Shown: positions 10,944 through 22,276 of the stretch, piece by piece
Numbering within the stretch: the first letter of the stretch is position 1
Layout: the number at the start of each line of letters is the position of its first letter
Source of the DNA: Siphonodentalium dalli
Lineage: Eukaryota > Mollusca > Scaphopoda > Gadilida > Siphonodentaliidae
Assembly: GCA_032622095.1 (NCBI GenBank)
Contig: CP136065.1
Coordinates: 35,438,732 to 35,502,731, forward strand
Reading direction: 5' to 3'
DNA length: 64,000 bases
Notes under the pieces: model-generated
The model's database searches: none
What the model was told of the DNA's origin: nothing
What the model saw: only the letters and a program-made list of their open reading frames with translations
Made by a program: the position numbers and the translations under genes

Positions 10944-11120
10944 AATCGATTGTCTCATTCAGCTATATAAAAGTATACATTGGAATGATATATTATTCAT
11001 TGGCAGCATGTTATAAAGGATATTTGAACTGACGACAGCCATACAAAATGATAATAGAAGTGCAGAAGAAGTCATATATAATGCTGCACCAGCACAGCTC
11101 CCATCATGAAAGGATTAACA
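10944..11120. mobile_element. TTAA-D fragment fused to a TTAA-C right end
   Basis: D-type motifs (CAGCTATATAAAAGTATACA, then GACGACAGCC) run into ATGCTGCACCAGCACAGCTC and CATCATGAAAGG. Confidence 0.55.
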
Positions 11121-11154
11121 GCTTAGATCAGTGATGAACAAATTCTGAAAATAC

Positions 11155-11720
11155 TGCCGGGTGGGAGGATCTCAAATCCGGGTGGGAGGGTCTCAAATCT
11201 GGGTGGGATGGTATCAAATCCGGGCGGGAGATTCTCAAATCCGAGCGGGAGGCAGGGACCAGTCTAGAGGGCGACTTGGGAGACATCTTCTCCCTAAACT
11301 GTGCCACTTCTCCCTATTTTTGTCCTAGGGAGAAGTGACTTCTCTTTTATATACAAGTATGCATATTTCAAAACAGAATATTTGAAGTGTATAATTTTAC
11401 TGATTATAATGGTGTACAGTAATGCCCTAATTAATCGACTCTTTAACCACAGCATAATTATGGGTAACTTTTCAGGATTTAGTCAGAAATTTGGCTTGTT
11501 GCCATTCAACGGAAAGCTCTCCCCGATTAATGATTAATTAGGGCATTACTGTACTTACCCATTATAATTGTAACTGGGCTCTTGTATTGCATAATACTTA
11601 TTGGATCACAAAAAGATGAAGATTAGGAGTAAATTGAATTTCAGCCTGAATGACTTCTCCCTGATAATTAACAGTCCATTTATTCCTAATAATCTGATAT
11701 GGAGTAGTGACTTTTCATCC
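11155..11720. repeat. Minisatellite plus tail, second copy of the 4.7-5.2 kb family
   Basis: About four units of GGTGGGAGGATCTCAAATCC, then AGTCTAGAGGGCGACTTGGG. A tail matches 4975-5170 (ATTGCATAATACTTATTGGA). A TApal element interrupts it at 11415-11553, where the other copy has none. Confidence 0.7.
11415..11553. mobile_element. TApal with internal deletion
   Basis: Flanked by TA. The left arm is nearly complete (to GAAAGCTCTC), but only about 25 bp of the right arm remain. Confidence 0.82.
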
Positions 11721-11781
11721 CTGGTGGGAGGCTCTCAAATCTAAAGGCAAATCATGGTCCACATGAAGTTTTTTATCTCTT

Positions 11782-12028
11782 CCATGACAGGAGCTTCCAG
11801 AAATTTTGCGAAAACCCTGTGCTAATGCATTCTCTTATATATGCGAGTCTCCCATACCTCGCATATATGAGTGTGCATTAGCCTAACAATATTTACCTTG
11901 ACCTTTAAAGCCAGTGCATTCTCTTATATATGCGAGGCTTCCTATGAGAGACTCTCATACATAAGAGAATGCACTGGCACAGGATCTTAAATGATGTATC
12001 GGCGCAGCTCCCGTCATGAAAGGGTTAA
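11782..12028. mobile_element. TTAA-C MITE, reverse orientation
   Basis: Right end CCGTCATGAAAGGG and TTAA are intact; the left end (CTTCCATGACAGGAGCTTCC) has lost its TTAA. Two hairpins and the linker TATTTACCTTGACCTTTAAA are present. Confidence 0.78.
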
Positions 12029-12098
12029 AGACACAATTTAATTAAGTTTCATCTGCTGAATCTCTCTCATGTTGACTGATTAAGCCTTTCCCGTTGAA

Positions 12099-12293
12099 CA
12101 GTAATGCCCTAAGTAATCGACTCCTTAACAACAGCAGAATTATGGGCAACTTTTCAGGATTTAGTTGGAAATATGGGAAAGCTCTCACTGAGAGCTTTCC
12201 GATGAATGGCAACAAGCCATATTTCCGACTAAATCCTGAAAAGTTACCCATAATTCTGCTGTGGTTAAGGAGTCGATTACTTAGGGCATTTTA
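12099..12293. mobile_element. TApal, slightly shortened
   Basis: Left CAGTAATGCCCTAAGTAATC. Arms meet at GAAAGCTCTCACTGAGAGCT; right terminus decayed (GGGCATTTTACT). Confidence 0.85.
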
Positions 12294-12559
12294 CTCTATT
12301 TATGGGAGGCATTAATGTTGTCATACATGTAGCTGGTTATAGATTGTCACTGTACGAAGAGTGACAATTTCATTAACAACTTGCATAATTTACTAAATAG
12401 ATACCATTATATAAAAGAAAAAAGTGCTTCATATCATTTTTAATCACCACGAAGGATTAACCTCATATTACAATATCAAATTGGATAAAGTTTTTCTCTT
12501 AGGACAATGTTTCTCTTGATAATTACGGCAACTTTTCTTGCCCGTCAAAAACGCAATAA

Positions 12560-12985
12560 AAGGCACTTTGTGTCCCCTGGTGCCCTGCCTCCTGATTTGT
12601 TGCCCCTGCATATTATGCAATAGACCTAACTGCCATAGCATTAACCCTTTGAGTGCCAGGTCGATTTTTGTATCAACCCATATACCCTGTGCCAATGCAT
12701 TCTCTTATATATGCGAGTCGACCATAGGTCGCCTCGCATATATAAGAGAATGCATTTGCCTAACAATTTTTTTTTTTTTACAATTTTAATAATTTATTCT
12801 TTAACAGACTTATTTTGTAGGTTTAGGGCCGATTAGATCGGCCCCTGGCACTCAAAGGGTTAAGCAATTTAGCATGGGATTCTCATTATTTGGTGCCCCT
12901 GCATGTTATGCAATAGACCAAGCTGCTGAAGCATTATACATTTTAGCGTGGGATTCTCATGAGCCCCAATAATAGAAGATCACAG
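12560..12985. repeat. Tandem duplication interrupted by TTAA-B
   Basis: TGCCCCTGCATATTATGCAA and ATTTAGCATGGGATTCTCAT near 12600 and 12870 recur as TGCCCCTGCATGTTATGCAA and TTTTAGCGTGGGATTCTCAT near 12895-12960. The first unit contains the TTAA-B insertion. Confidence 0.7.
12641..12863. mobile_element. TTAA-B MITE with one hairpin
   Basis: TTAA at 12641-12644 and 12860-12863. CCCTTTGAGTGCCAGG left, CCCTGGCACTCAAAGGG right. Hairpin at 12687-12758. Confidence 0.9.
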
Positions 12986-13488
12986 AAGCTTTTAGAACTT
13001 TTGAATCAAATTCAATGCCAAAGCATGTTGTGGGATTGTGTGCATGAATCGTTCTGGACGAAATTCTTTCAGAATGTCTACAAAGCACCAGGACAAAAGC
13101 ATATCCAATTTATGGTTTTATCCTGAGCGAGACAATAGACCGACTGGAAACCTGCACAAAAATCAATTCCATTATGTGATCTCTCATGTTTTGAGTAGGT
13201 TCTCAAATTTGCACCAAACAAAAAGTATTGTTTGCATTTTTCACAGGAAAGAAAACATCGGCCTAATGGCATGCAGTGGGGAATGTTTGCCCAGGTTTCC
13301 CTATAACAGCCTGTTTTGTTAAGGTATATTATGCTTCTTCTTTATAAAAATAAATGTGAAAATATGCGGTCAATAATCAATTGTTTCATCCTCACTTTCC
13401 GAGTCAAGGCAGAAGCCATGAGGTCCCGTGAAGTAATTAAGTGATGATCTAAAAAGCAGCTTGGCATGACTCAATTTCATAATATACT
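12986..13488. other. Unassigned; possible degenerate C2H2-like frame
   Basis: On the minus strand about 13160-13265 a frame reads FLSCEKCKQYFLFGANL and later KHERSHNGI. It resembles a C2H2 finger with three extra residues before the His pair. With no second finger or clear splice context it may be chance or a dead transposon finger. Confidence 0.2.
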
Positions 13489-13690
13489 TTAACCCTTTCA
13501 TCACCAATTGGACTCTCCCAGTCAGTTATAAAGGTATACATTGGAATGGTTTATTATTCATCTGGAGTGATATTCAGGAAATGTAAGCAGATGACAGAGA
13601 GAAGAACAGATAAGATAATTTCAGAAGGATTCCTATTCATTCATTCAAATGTTCTGATAATAAGTTCAACAATGGAAGTGTCAATGACAC
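13489..13690. mobile_element. TTAA-D MITE, decayed
   Basis: TTAACCCTTTCATCACCAAT at left, then CAGTTATAAAGGTATACATT, GACAGAGAGAAGAACAG and GTTCTGATAATAAGTTCAAC. Confidence 0.55.
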
Positions 13691-13714
13691 TGTAGTAGGA
13701 TTACCTGCGAACAT

Positions 13715-13775
13715 TTGATATTCGATTCGAGATTTGATTCGAAAGTCAAATTCGATTCGAATCGAAATTTCCAAC
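13715..13775. repeat. ATTCGA-rich short palindromic repeat
   Basis: Repeated ATTCGA/TTCGAA words (TCGATTCGAGATTTGATTCG and similar) make a small self-complementary stretch. Confidence 0.65.
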
Positions 13776-14410
13776 TCGACATTTTGAATATGTATACACA
13801 GACGAAAAAGTAGACTGCTTACGGACAAGTACACACATCGATCTTAACTGTTTCTGTGCCGTTTAATTCCGGAAAATTATGAATATGTGCACCTTATAAT
13901 TCTTATTGTACATCGTGAATGTTCGCATGCTATTAAATATAAGTACAACCAGTAATAAGCCACTATACTAGTCTGAATTCTAGCTTCGAACATGGCAGTC
14001 AAAAGCTCGGAGATTGCCGATGGAACGGCGATGCACGTAAATTATAATAGCTATGAGACTGAGCAACGATTCCGCATCATGTAATATCGCTGAGAGCGTA
14101 AACAACACGTGATTCAAGCTTTGAAAAGTGCATGTGGGCAGTTGACTCTCAGTTTTGGAGCGTTCCTTGACTTATGCCATTATGGAACTTATGTCTGCGA
14201 ATTGCATTTTGCTCCTGTCCTGTAGACGTTGACCTCACTCATATAGGCATGTTTCTGATCCGACTCAAATTTGTTATGTAGGCCTACTTTAATCACGGAA
14301 ACAATATGGGTGGGTCCAATATCACGTGCGACCGTGTCCTTGCTCATATACGCTCATATAGGCATGTTTCAGATGGAGGCGATCACAAAGAAATCCCTAA
14401 ATAGCGCAGA
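13776..14410. other. Unassigned intronic sequence
   Basis: CTCATATAGGCATGTTTC occurs twice (14237, 14347). No coding frame was recognised. Confidence 0.45.
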
Positions 14411-14450
14411 CGAAGTCGGGCACATCAGCTAGTATTATATATTTTTCTGC
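14405..14450. repeat. End fragment of the CGACTTCGTC tail family
   Basis: GCAGACGAAGTCGGGCACAT and AGCTAGTATTATATA are the complement of the start of the units found at 27.2-29.0 kb. Confidence 0.5.
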
Positions 14451-15054
14451 AGAACTCATTTAACACATAATCAGGAAAGTGCATACTGGTAGCTTTCCAC
14501 CACATTGCGCCCTGAACATGCATAAATCGCAGGCAGGTACTGTGATCTCTGATATCTTGACAGTTGGACTGATATGAGAGACGTTTGTACCTGGATTACT
14601 CAAGATTATTTGAACTGTAAATATTACAGCACTTGAAATTTAATCTGTAGACAAAACCAAATTACAATGTAACATTGCACCTAGGGAGGCCACTCAAACA
14701 AAGTTATAAATCTCTTTTGTCACAACAGCCACCTCCTGGGTTTATCATGCAGTGTGGGGATGTCTGGCTCTATACTTCAAACTTTTATATAGATCCATGA
14801 CAGTAGGGTAGGCAAAGTAGTATAATCATATCTTTGATTGAAGATACTGCAAGAGTTCTCAGTGGTTTGTCGCAGGTACCCCCCCCCCCCCCCCCAATTG
14901 AGCATTGAGCATTGTCAAATAAACTCACATAATGCTCTTAATTTCATTGTCTGTGGATTTAAGAGCATTTATAGACAGTTTAGAGGGGAGGCCAAGAGCT
15001 CATTCACGTTAACAATGTCAGTTTGTTTTACAAGGGCAATTTCTTTGTTCAGTA
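14451..15054. other. Unassigned, with a C run
   Basis: Poly-C at 14879-14895; AATGCTCTTAATTTCATTG follows. No feature was recognised. Confidence 0.5.
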
Positions 15055-15271
15055 TACAGTAATGCTCTAATTAATCGACCTCTTAACGACGGCAGAATTA
15101 TGGGTAACTTTTCAGGATTTAGTCGGAAATATGGCTTGTTGCCATTCATCGGAAAGGTCTCGGCGAGAGCTTTCCGATGAATGGCAACAAACCATATTTC
15201 CAACCAAATCCTGAAAAGTTACCCATAATTCTGCTGTCGTTAAGAGGTCGATTAATTAGAGCATTACTGTA
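15055..15271. mobile_element. TApal, complete
   Basis: TA-flanked, 213 bp. Ends CAGTAATGCTCTAATTAATC and complement, a subtype reading ATTAATCGACCTCTTAA instead of AAATAATCGACTCCTTAA. Confidence 0.9.
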
Positions 15272-15437
15272 TTTGTCACAATGTAGCAGAAAGTGTTAAT
15301 TCTTCATCTTCTGTTATGTTACAGTGGGAACACTATCTATCATCACTATCTGGCCTTTGATTTTTGTATCTTTCATTTCAACTTTCAATAGCTAACTTTA
15401 TGATGAGCACTAACTCTCATAAATGTCAAATACTTGG

Positions 15438-15654
15438 TACAGTAACACCTTAAATAATCGACTTCTTGACCACAGCAGAATTATGGGTAACTTTTCAGGA
15501 TTTAGTCGGAAATATGGCTTGTTGCCATTCATCGGAAAGCTCTCACTGAGAGCTTACCGATGAATGGCAACAAGCGATATTTCCAACTAAATCCTGAAAA
15601 TATTCCCATAATTCTGCTGCGGTTAAGGAGTCGATTATTTAGGGCATTACTGTA
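15438..15654. mobile_element. TApal, complete
   Basis: TA-flanked. Left end CAGTAACACCTTAAATAATC, arms meet at CTCTCACTGAGAGCT, right end GGGCATTACTG. Confidence 0.9.
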
Positions 15655-15889
15655 CATCGTATGGATAGTTATTGGACACCTTCATACTTCATACTATACT
15701 TTTCATATAGATACTACTAAACAGCAATGTAGTGAGGATAGCAGCTCTCATTTGATTGAATGTCCAAATGAGCCAATTGTTATACAATTAGGTGGACATA
15801 TGTGAGTGTTGTAAACAAAACTGACAATAGGACTCATTGACCGACATTTAACAACAGGGTAGCTGGTTTATTAATAATCCTTTTATTAC

Positions 15890-16045
15890 TGAATCGACTC
15901 TTCCATTCAGATATAAAAGTACATGTTGGAACGGTTTATTATTCACTCATAGGGATGTTTTAATAATTTAAAGTGATGATGAGCAGAGAAACACTAAGGG
16001 TTGCTTGTTTTAACCCGTCCATGACTGGAGTTCCTGAAATTTCAT
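15890..16045. mobile_element. TTAA-D and TTAA-C fragments
   Basis: D-type words (GACTCTTCCATTCAGATATA and AAAGTACATGTTGGAACGG) are followed by a C-type end TTAACCCGTCCATGACTGG that stops after about 35 bp. Confidence 0.45.
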
Positions 16046-16163
16046 GAGAGCTCTGTGAGAGCTTTCCGATGAATGGCAACAAGCCATATTTCTGACTAAA
16101 TCCTGAAAAATTTCCCATAATTCTACTGTGGTTAAAGGGTCATATACTTTGGGCATTACTGTA
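16046..16163. mobile_element. TApal half copy
   Basis: Right arm only, from GAGAGCTTTCCGATGAATGG to GGGCATTACTG and TA. Confidence 0.8.
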
Positions 16164-16539
16164 TGTGGGAGCGGTTCAGTGTAAACCAGGAAGTACATGT
16201 AGGAGAGTTGAGATCGAATAATAATAGTTCAACTATTGGCCTAAAAGCAACAATATACTTCATGCTAAATATATGTGGGAGTGGTTTAGTATACACCAGG
16301 AAGTAGGAGACTGAATAATAATAGATAATATTAATTTAATATCACAGGGCATGTATGAGAATGTATTGTGTTGAGGAATCCATGTCCAAAAAGCTAAATA
16401 TTTTATACAAAGTTGTTCTTTAATCATTTTAGCTTAAGATTTAAGAGGGACAACACAGCCCTGGGGAAAATAAGAAATTAACTAACTTATGATAGTTCAT
16501 AATCAAGCCAAGACATTTGTAATACAATTTGACAAGTGA
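16164..16539. other. Unassigned with a short local duplication
   Basis: GTGGGAGCGGTTCAGTGTAA and ACCAGGAAGTA near 16165 recur diverged near 16275. Confidence 0.5.
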
Positions 16540-16935
16540 CATATATTAAATTAAATTGATTAATTTATTAAATATCTTTCAAACAGACAAAAATATGATA
16601 AATTCAATAATTACTTATCATGATTATTTATTTTGTAGCGGGAAGGGTCCACTGGAATAAACATAATTTTCAATAAATACAGTACTGTCTAAAGTCGGAA
16701 TTATGGTTTGTTGCCATTCATCAGAAAGCTCTGCTACAGTCTGATGACAGAGAAATTAACACCAACATAATAAAGGCAGTTATTTTTATGACATAATTTA
16801 TTCAGTTTTTAATTTTTTAAATTTATTTTATTTATTAAAATTTTTTAAAGAGACAAAAGTGATTATAACTGGTATGATAACTCATCATTATTATTTATTG
16901 TGTAGTGGGGTTAAACTGGAGTAAATGCGATTTAC
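16540..16935. repeat. Diverged tandem duplication, about 245 bp apart
   Basis: TTATTTATTTTGTAGCGGG with CACTGGAATAAACATAATTT near 16625-16665 recurs as TTATTTATTGTGTAGTGGGG and AACTGGAGTAAATGCGATTT near 16890. A TApal fragment (16680-16740) lies between. Confidence 0.55.
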
Positions 16936-17740
16936 AATAGTATCCAGATGGAATACACATTTGGATGACAGAGCAATTAACACAAGCATACAATACAGGT
17001 AATTTACCTGTATTACATAATAGATACTCACGCTTACATCCATTTGACATATTGAATTAGCCCAGCGATAACAATCCGGAGTACAACAGGGGTAATAATC
17101 CAATGTTTTCTTCATAGAAGAAGAAAGAAGGGACGGGAAACTTATCCGAACATTTTCCACGGACAACATTATTGAAACGTACTAACGGAGAGTCAAGTGA
17201 AAATTGTCAGTCCTTTTCGCACACCTGAACACAATGACTACGATAACTAAGAGTTTTATTTTATGGAGGAGTTCCAGTATACCCCCAGCGGTTTGGATAG
17301 GTTCGGTCAACCAGTGCCTATAGTCTGCTCTATACAAGTAAAACCCTCAGATGTGTGTCAATGTGTTGGGTAGAGGTAAATAAAGGTTGACAATGAGGGT
17401 GAACTGCCTTTACCCAACGCTCATTGGACGAAGTGATAACTAATGTGCTAAGTTTTTATGCTTGCGTCATCCCACTTCTGTGCTATTTTCTGTTCAAAAC
17501 AAATTTAATCTGTGCTATGCCTATGATGATAGCGGCATGCTTCCTATTGAATAAGCGGTGAAGCTCCTTGCTTCACACCCACACATATGTGGTAGGTGGG
17601 CAAGACTGACTTCTTAATTGATATGCACTCTCTATGATTAACTAAGTTATTGGTGGGCGTTTGATGTAAATATGATGCTCAGGGTCATTATGGAACAACA
17701 CAGCTCAAGGCCAAAAACATTCATGAGATGGTATATGAAA
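16936..17740. other. Unassigned intronic sequence
   Basis: No element ends and no convincing exon on either strand. Confidence 0.5.
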
Positions 17741-17835
17741 TTAAAGTGACACTTAGTGTTTCCTGAATATAATTAATGATAATATTAGTTGGTATACGAA
17801 ATTAAAGCGACATGTAGTGTTCCTGAATATAAGTA
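17740..17835. repeat. Short duplicated segment
   Basis: GGTATATGAAATTAAAGTGA and GTGTTTCCTGAATATAA are repeated 65 bp later, with a third diverged copy near 18560. Confidence 0.6.
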
Positions 17836-17839
17836 TATA

Positions 17840-18290
17840 CACCCATCAGTAAGCCCATGGGGCTAGTGCACGTTTTTGTTTTTAAAAAAGTGGGTACTGG
17901 GCTTACTCACGAGGACCCCCACTGAGCAAAATTTCAGTTAGCCTTCAGGTACCGACTTACCATCATTTTATACCAATACCATGTTTTGTATTGATAAAGA
18001 TAATAATGTGTTTTATTTATATTATTAAGAAAATCATATGATAATAACCAGAAACAAATTCATTTGGAATCAATTTCAAGGTTATAAATGTTGGGATTAA
18101 TTTGTGAACACAATATGGTTGTATGATGAGTTCACAAGTTAATTTAGTTACACTAATGCTTATTAATCAGGCTAATTCTTATAAAAACACAACAGTGAGA
18201 TGAAGCTGAACATACATCACTCTCCTGAATTATCAAAGGATCCTACAAAAACACCAAGTTATTATACTCCACATCCCATTGGATTTACTA
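17840..18290 (+). repeat. Dispersed repeat, inverted partner of 26443-26935
   Basis: Contains GGGCTTACTCACGAGGACCC, CCAATACCATGTTTTGTATT and ACACCAAGTTATTATACTCC, all found reverse-complemented near 26.4-26.9 kb. The CATCAGTAAGCCCATGGGGC end with the later GGGCTTACTC forms a small hairpin. Family unknown. Confidence 0.75.
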
Positions 18291-19040
18291 TGATAGAGGT
18301 GTGAACAATTAGTGATACATCCTTTGATTTTATTGATTTGATACCTCTTTGATTGATCCAACAGCTAAGAATATAATAAGATGTGTATCTACAATATTAA
18401 GACAAGTGTATACTAATATACCTCTATATTTTTTAAGATAAACTGGAAAAAATAATACAAGCACAGATGTGCTTGAGTATCTTCTCCTATTCTACAGGAT
18501 AGAAAGACACACATGATTGTGTGCTATTCTATGAGGTGTATACAGTAAGCATAGTAGTTGGTATACAAAATTAAGGACACACATAGTGCTCTTATGACAT
18601 CAGATTTATTATGTTTTACATCTATATTATAATTTAACCATAAGCTCTCTCCTATTTTATTCAATATATCTCTCCAGTGTTTTTTTAACTTCTTAGTAGT
18701 GGAATACTTGCTGTTTAGCTCAATGTCACCTACCGTGACTTCAATTTCAACTGACCGTATGCATTTTATTGTTAAATGAAATATATTTTTAATCCAGTGG
18801 TTTGTGATGGTAGGAAGGATATGGGTGTGTTCCGGTCTCTCGTGTGGCTTGAATCCATTGGGGACCATAATGGAAATAAATGGTCTAAGGACTGTTTTAT
18901 TACGCTATCCCCGATGGTTTTTGGTCACCTGTTAGTGGCGGACAACTCCTTTACAGTGTCATACCCTGTATAAACGCCATACTCATGCATGCTGGGCATT
19001 AATAGGTCGACTGTGGAAGTGGTAATGTACCATATAATAT
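18291..19040. other. Unassigned intronic sequence
   Basis: The minus strand has an open frame of 114 codons (18524-18868) with no recognisable domain and AT-rich codon use; I do not call it a gene. Confidence 0.4.
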
Positions 19041-19147
19041 GAGAGCTTTCCAATGAATGGCAACAAGCCATATTTCCGACTAAATCCTGAATAATTACCC
19101 ATAATTATGCTGTGGTTAAGGGGTCGATTATTTAGAGCATTACTGTA
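19041..19147. mobile_element. TApal half copy
   Basis: GAGAGCTTTCCAATGAATGG to GAGCATTACTG and TA. Confidence 0.8.
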
Positions 19148-19479
19148 CATCTGTTAAAACTGCCATAAACAGAAAGAACATTAAAACAGACAGATTTTGT
19201 TCTTATACCAATCATAAATATCGTGTAAATAAAATTTTAGTGTTAAGATAGTACGCCATGTTAGTAAACAAAAGCCAATTTTTATGTTACAGTACAGTAT
19301 GTAAAGAGTGAATGATAAGCAAGACACTAAACACCGGAGAGACACAATTAATTGAACTTTGGTTAAAACTGCCACCATGTCGTTTACAACATAACGGTAT
19401 AGCACTCTCTAAATCCTCGCCAGTCAAGATTTCGGTTTTGAATGAGTTAATGTGAATCGCTCTCCCAAAAAATATTGCC

Positions 19480-19830
19480 ACGTTATTGAGTGTTTTGAGT
19501 GTTGTGAAATATTTGTTATGGATGGACAAAGGTCTCCGCCACCCCCACCCCCCCCAAATCCTGGTCTTGTTTACTTAATACTCTTAGTACATTCTTGAGG
19601 GAATTTTCATACGTTGGTAACTTTTATTTCTAAATTATAACATACCGGTACAACAAAGGCCATCCGTGCCTTTAAAACATTACCTTTTTTGTATTGAAAA
19701 TCTATTTCTTAGCATTTATTTTAAAAATGGATTCTCCCATTCAGTTATAAAAAATAAACATTTGAGCAGTCTATTAGCCAATGCTAATACACAAGGCTTC
19801 TGATAACAGTCCATGCACTTACCCCAAACA
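19480..19830. repeat. Segmental duplication, unit 1 (empty site)
   Basis: Pairs with 20080-20580: TTTGTTATGGATGG, ATCCTGGTCTTGTTTACTTA, AAAGGCCATCCGTGCCTTTA and GAGCAGTCTATTAGCCAATG are shared in order. This unit holds an uninterrupted TTAA at 19672-19675. Confidence 0.85.
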
Positions 19831-20079
19831 AGTCAAACAAGGGCTGTAACACTGGTAAAAATTAATGGATGAAACCTGTGGTATGTGGATATCCTTTTTC
19901 CCAACCTGTGCTATCACCATGCCAAAGGACAACGAAATCCAATAATAAAGACATCCACAGCATAATGTTTGTTATGGACGATTTGACATGTTTTACACTA
20001 AGTCCAACAAAGGGCCATAACTCTGGAATAAAAGTGCGGACATAACCAAAGTACATCCAAATTGGACTATCGATACTTG

Positions 20080-20580
20080 AGCTGTGTTGTGAAATGTTTG
20101 TTATGGATGGAAGGATGCACAAAGGTCTTCCCCCAACCCCGAATCCTCTATCCTGGTCTTGTTTACTTAATACTTTTGGTATATTTTTGAGAAACAAAGG
20201 CCATCCGTGCCTTTAACCCTTTGAGTGCCAGGTCCGATTTTTGTATCGACCCATATACCCTGTGCCAATGCATTCTCTTATATATGCGAGTCGACCATAG
20301 GTCGCCTCGCATATATAAGAGAATGCATTGGCCTAACCCAAAAAACCAAAAAACTAAATTCATTTTTTTTAGGGCACTCTACAGACCATACATTAGGGCC
20401 GATGAGATCGCCCCCTGGCACTAAAAGGGTTAAAACATTACATTTTTCATATTGAAAATATATTTGTTACCCTAATTTTTTAAATGGACTCTCCCATTCA
20501 GTTATAAAAAATAAAAATTTGAGCAGTCTATTAGCCAATGCTAATTCATGACTTCTGATAACAGACTACTTTCCCCCTGA
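20080..20580. repeat. Segmental duplication, unit 2 (filled site)
   Basis: Same words in the same order as 19480-19830, but with a TTAA-B element inserted at the TTAA. Confidence 0.85.
20213..20433. mobile_element. TTAA-B MITE with one hairpin, precise insertion
   Basis: TTAA at 20213-20216 and 20430-20433. CCCTTTGAGTGCCAGGTCCG at left and CCCTGGCACTAAAAGGG at right. Hairpin at 20262-20334. The sister unit at 19672 lacks the element and has a single TTAA. Confidence 0.95.
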
Positions 20581-21095
20581 AATGATTTCACTCAAGTTGA
20601 ACCTCTTGCCTGGTCCCTGATCCATTGTGACCACACATATGGAGATTACGGAGGAAGAGTGACAAATATAATATAAATAGCCACAGAATGCCTGCGGGGG
20701 GAAACAGGTTAAATGCATGTTAAAATATTCACAGTTAATGGCTTGATCATGAAAATAGTTGCGTACAATAAGTAACAGCCTAAACAAGGATTGGGGCCTT
20801 ATAAAAGCTTGTTTATGTAGCAATTATGGAAAGAGCGTCAATTTATTAAATTGATTTAATAGCCTGAAGTTAGGTTGCACCGTCACTAAAATGTCGTCTC
20901 AATGTAAAACAGGGAGTAGGTTTGTGTGTACCTATTAGTACATTGTAGAACAGTCACCATAATCAGATTGTATCATTATAAATAAATTATTGTTTTAAAT
21001 AACTTTTCATTCCAAAGATATAAAAGAATGCAAATTCAGTGAATGTCAATGCACGAAAATTGTGTGCAAGAGATATATGAACCAATGTCAATATC
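20581..21095. other. Unassigned intronic sequence
   Basis: No recognised element or exon. Confidence 0.5.
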
Positions 21096-21246
21096 TACAG
21101 TAATGCCCTAAATAATCGACTCCTTAACCACAGCAGAATTATGGGTAAATTTTCAGGATTTAGTCGCAAGTATGGCTTGTTGCCTGCCATTCATCGGAAA
21201 GCTCTCATTGCTGTGGTTAAAGAGTCGATTAATTAGGGTATTACAT
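21096..21246. mobile_element. TApal with internal deletion
   Basis: Left arm to GAAAGCTCTCATTG, then a jump to CTGTGGTTAAAGAGTCGATT. Most of the right arm is lost. Confidence 0.8.
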
Positions 21247-21487
21247 GTATGAGGGTCTCCCATAGCGAGCCTTGCAGATATAAACACTGCTAATGCATTC
21301 TCTTACATATTCACATATATAAGAGAATACTCTGGCCTAACAATATTTACCTTGACCCTGTAAGCCAGTGCATTCTTTTATATATGGTATGAGAGGCTCC
21401 CTATGGGAGACTCGCATATATAAGAGAATGCCCTAGCATAGGATCTTTAATGCTGCACCAGCGCAGCTCCTGTCATGAAAGGGTTAA
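21247..21487. mobile_element. TTAA-C MITE, reverse, left end lost
   Basis: Two decayed hairpins, linker TATTTACCTTGACCCTGTAA, right end CTGTCATGAAAGGG with TTAA. Confidence 0.7.
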
Positions 21488-21664
21488 ATCTTCATAAAAC
21501 GGCAAGAATTACTTCATATCGGGTATATCTGCTATTATAAATACAGCATTGTTACATTGTCCTGAGAGAAAAATGTATTCATTCCCATAGCTGAATATGA
21601 GTTTGGTCCTGGAAAGAGTTTTAATTAGTCACCAAATGTTTGCCTTTTCAACATTGATGGCAAA

Positions 21665-21741
21665 GAAGCCTGAGATTAGTGTGCCTGTCATTTGCAGAAT
21701 GAGTTCCCCAGATGGTGAGTTTAGTGATGCTATCCCGCTTC
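21665..21741. mobile_element. hAT-1 left-end fragment
   Basis: AAGCCTGAGATTAGTGTGCC through CCAGATGGTGAGTTTAGTGA. Confidence 0.75.
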
Positions 21742-21879
21742 TTTTTCCTCAAATACACACGGAAATGAATAGTTGGTTTCCGATTCCGTATCCTGGGGCA
21801 AGCCATATCCTGTATGGCAACAGTGAATTCATGTGGGCTGAGGAGAAACTCACTTCATTTTAAGAAACATTGATTTGCA

Positions 21880-22021
21880 GTTTTAGTGTGCCTGTCATTT
21901 GCAGAATAAGGTCCCCAGAGGGTAAATTCACTCTCTGGGAACCTCATGCGAGGCATATATAAGAGAATGCATTGGCACAGGGATTTTGCAAAATTTCAGG
22001 AAGCTCCAGTCATGGAAGGGT
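21880..22021. mobile_element. hAT-1 fragment fused to TTAA-C right end
   Basis: TTTTAGTGTGCCTGTCATTT to GGGAACCTCATG, then GCGAGGCATATATAAGAGAA and CAGTCATGGAAGGG. Confidence 0.65.
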
Positions 22022-22244
22022 GTTTTACAGACTTTTATAAAATTTATGTTATTTCAGATGAACGTGCTTCGAAGCCCTTCAGTCTCTTCAACAGCTCCCT
22101 TCCATTAGAAATCTTGGCTGCGAAGTTCTGGCTCTGACACCTGCATTCATAGCACACTTTAGTTCTGAACATAACTATAGCCATTAAAATGAAACAGACA
22201 CACCCTAAAGTTATGTTCAGGCACTCTTACATAATTAGTTGACA

Positions 22245-22276
22245 ATTAAAAGAGTAACGACTGGCTCTCCACCCAG
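22245..22276. repeat. Array of about 85-bp units, left part before the TTAA-E insertion
   Basis: AACGACTGGCTCTCCACCCA repeats at 23871 and 23951; the element at 22277 splits this array. Confidence 0.7.

Noticed and set aside
12042-12315. Open frames on both strands reading through TApal elements
   Set aside because: Each arm is open in several frames and the same peptide (NPEKLPIILL type) recurs wherever a TApal lies, for example 15018-15203, 15560-15805 and 33275-33460. They follow the palindrome, not genes.
18524-18868. 114-codon minus-strand frame
   Set aside because: AT-biased residues, no domain, no splice context; consistent with chance in AT-rich DNA.
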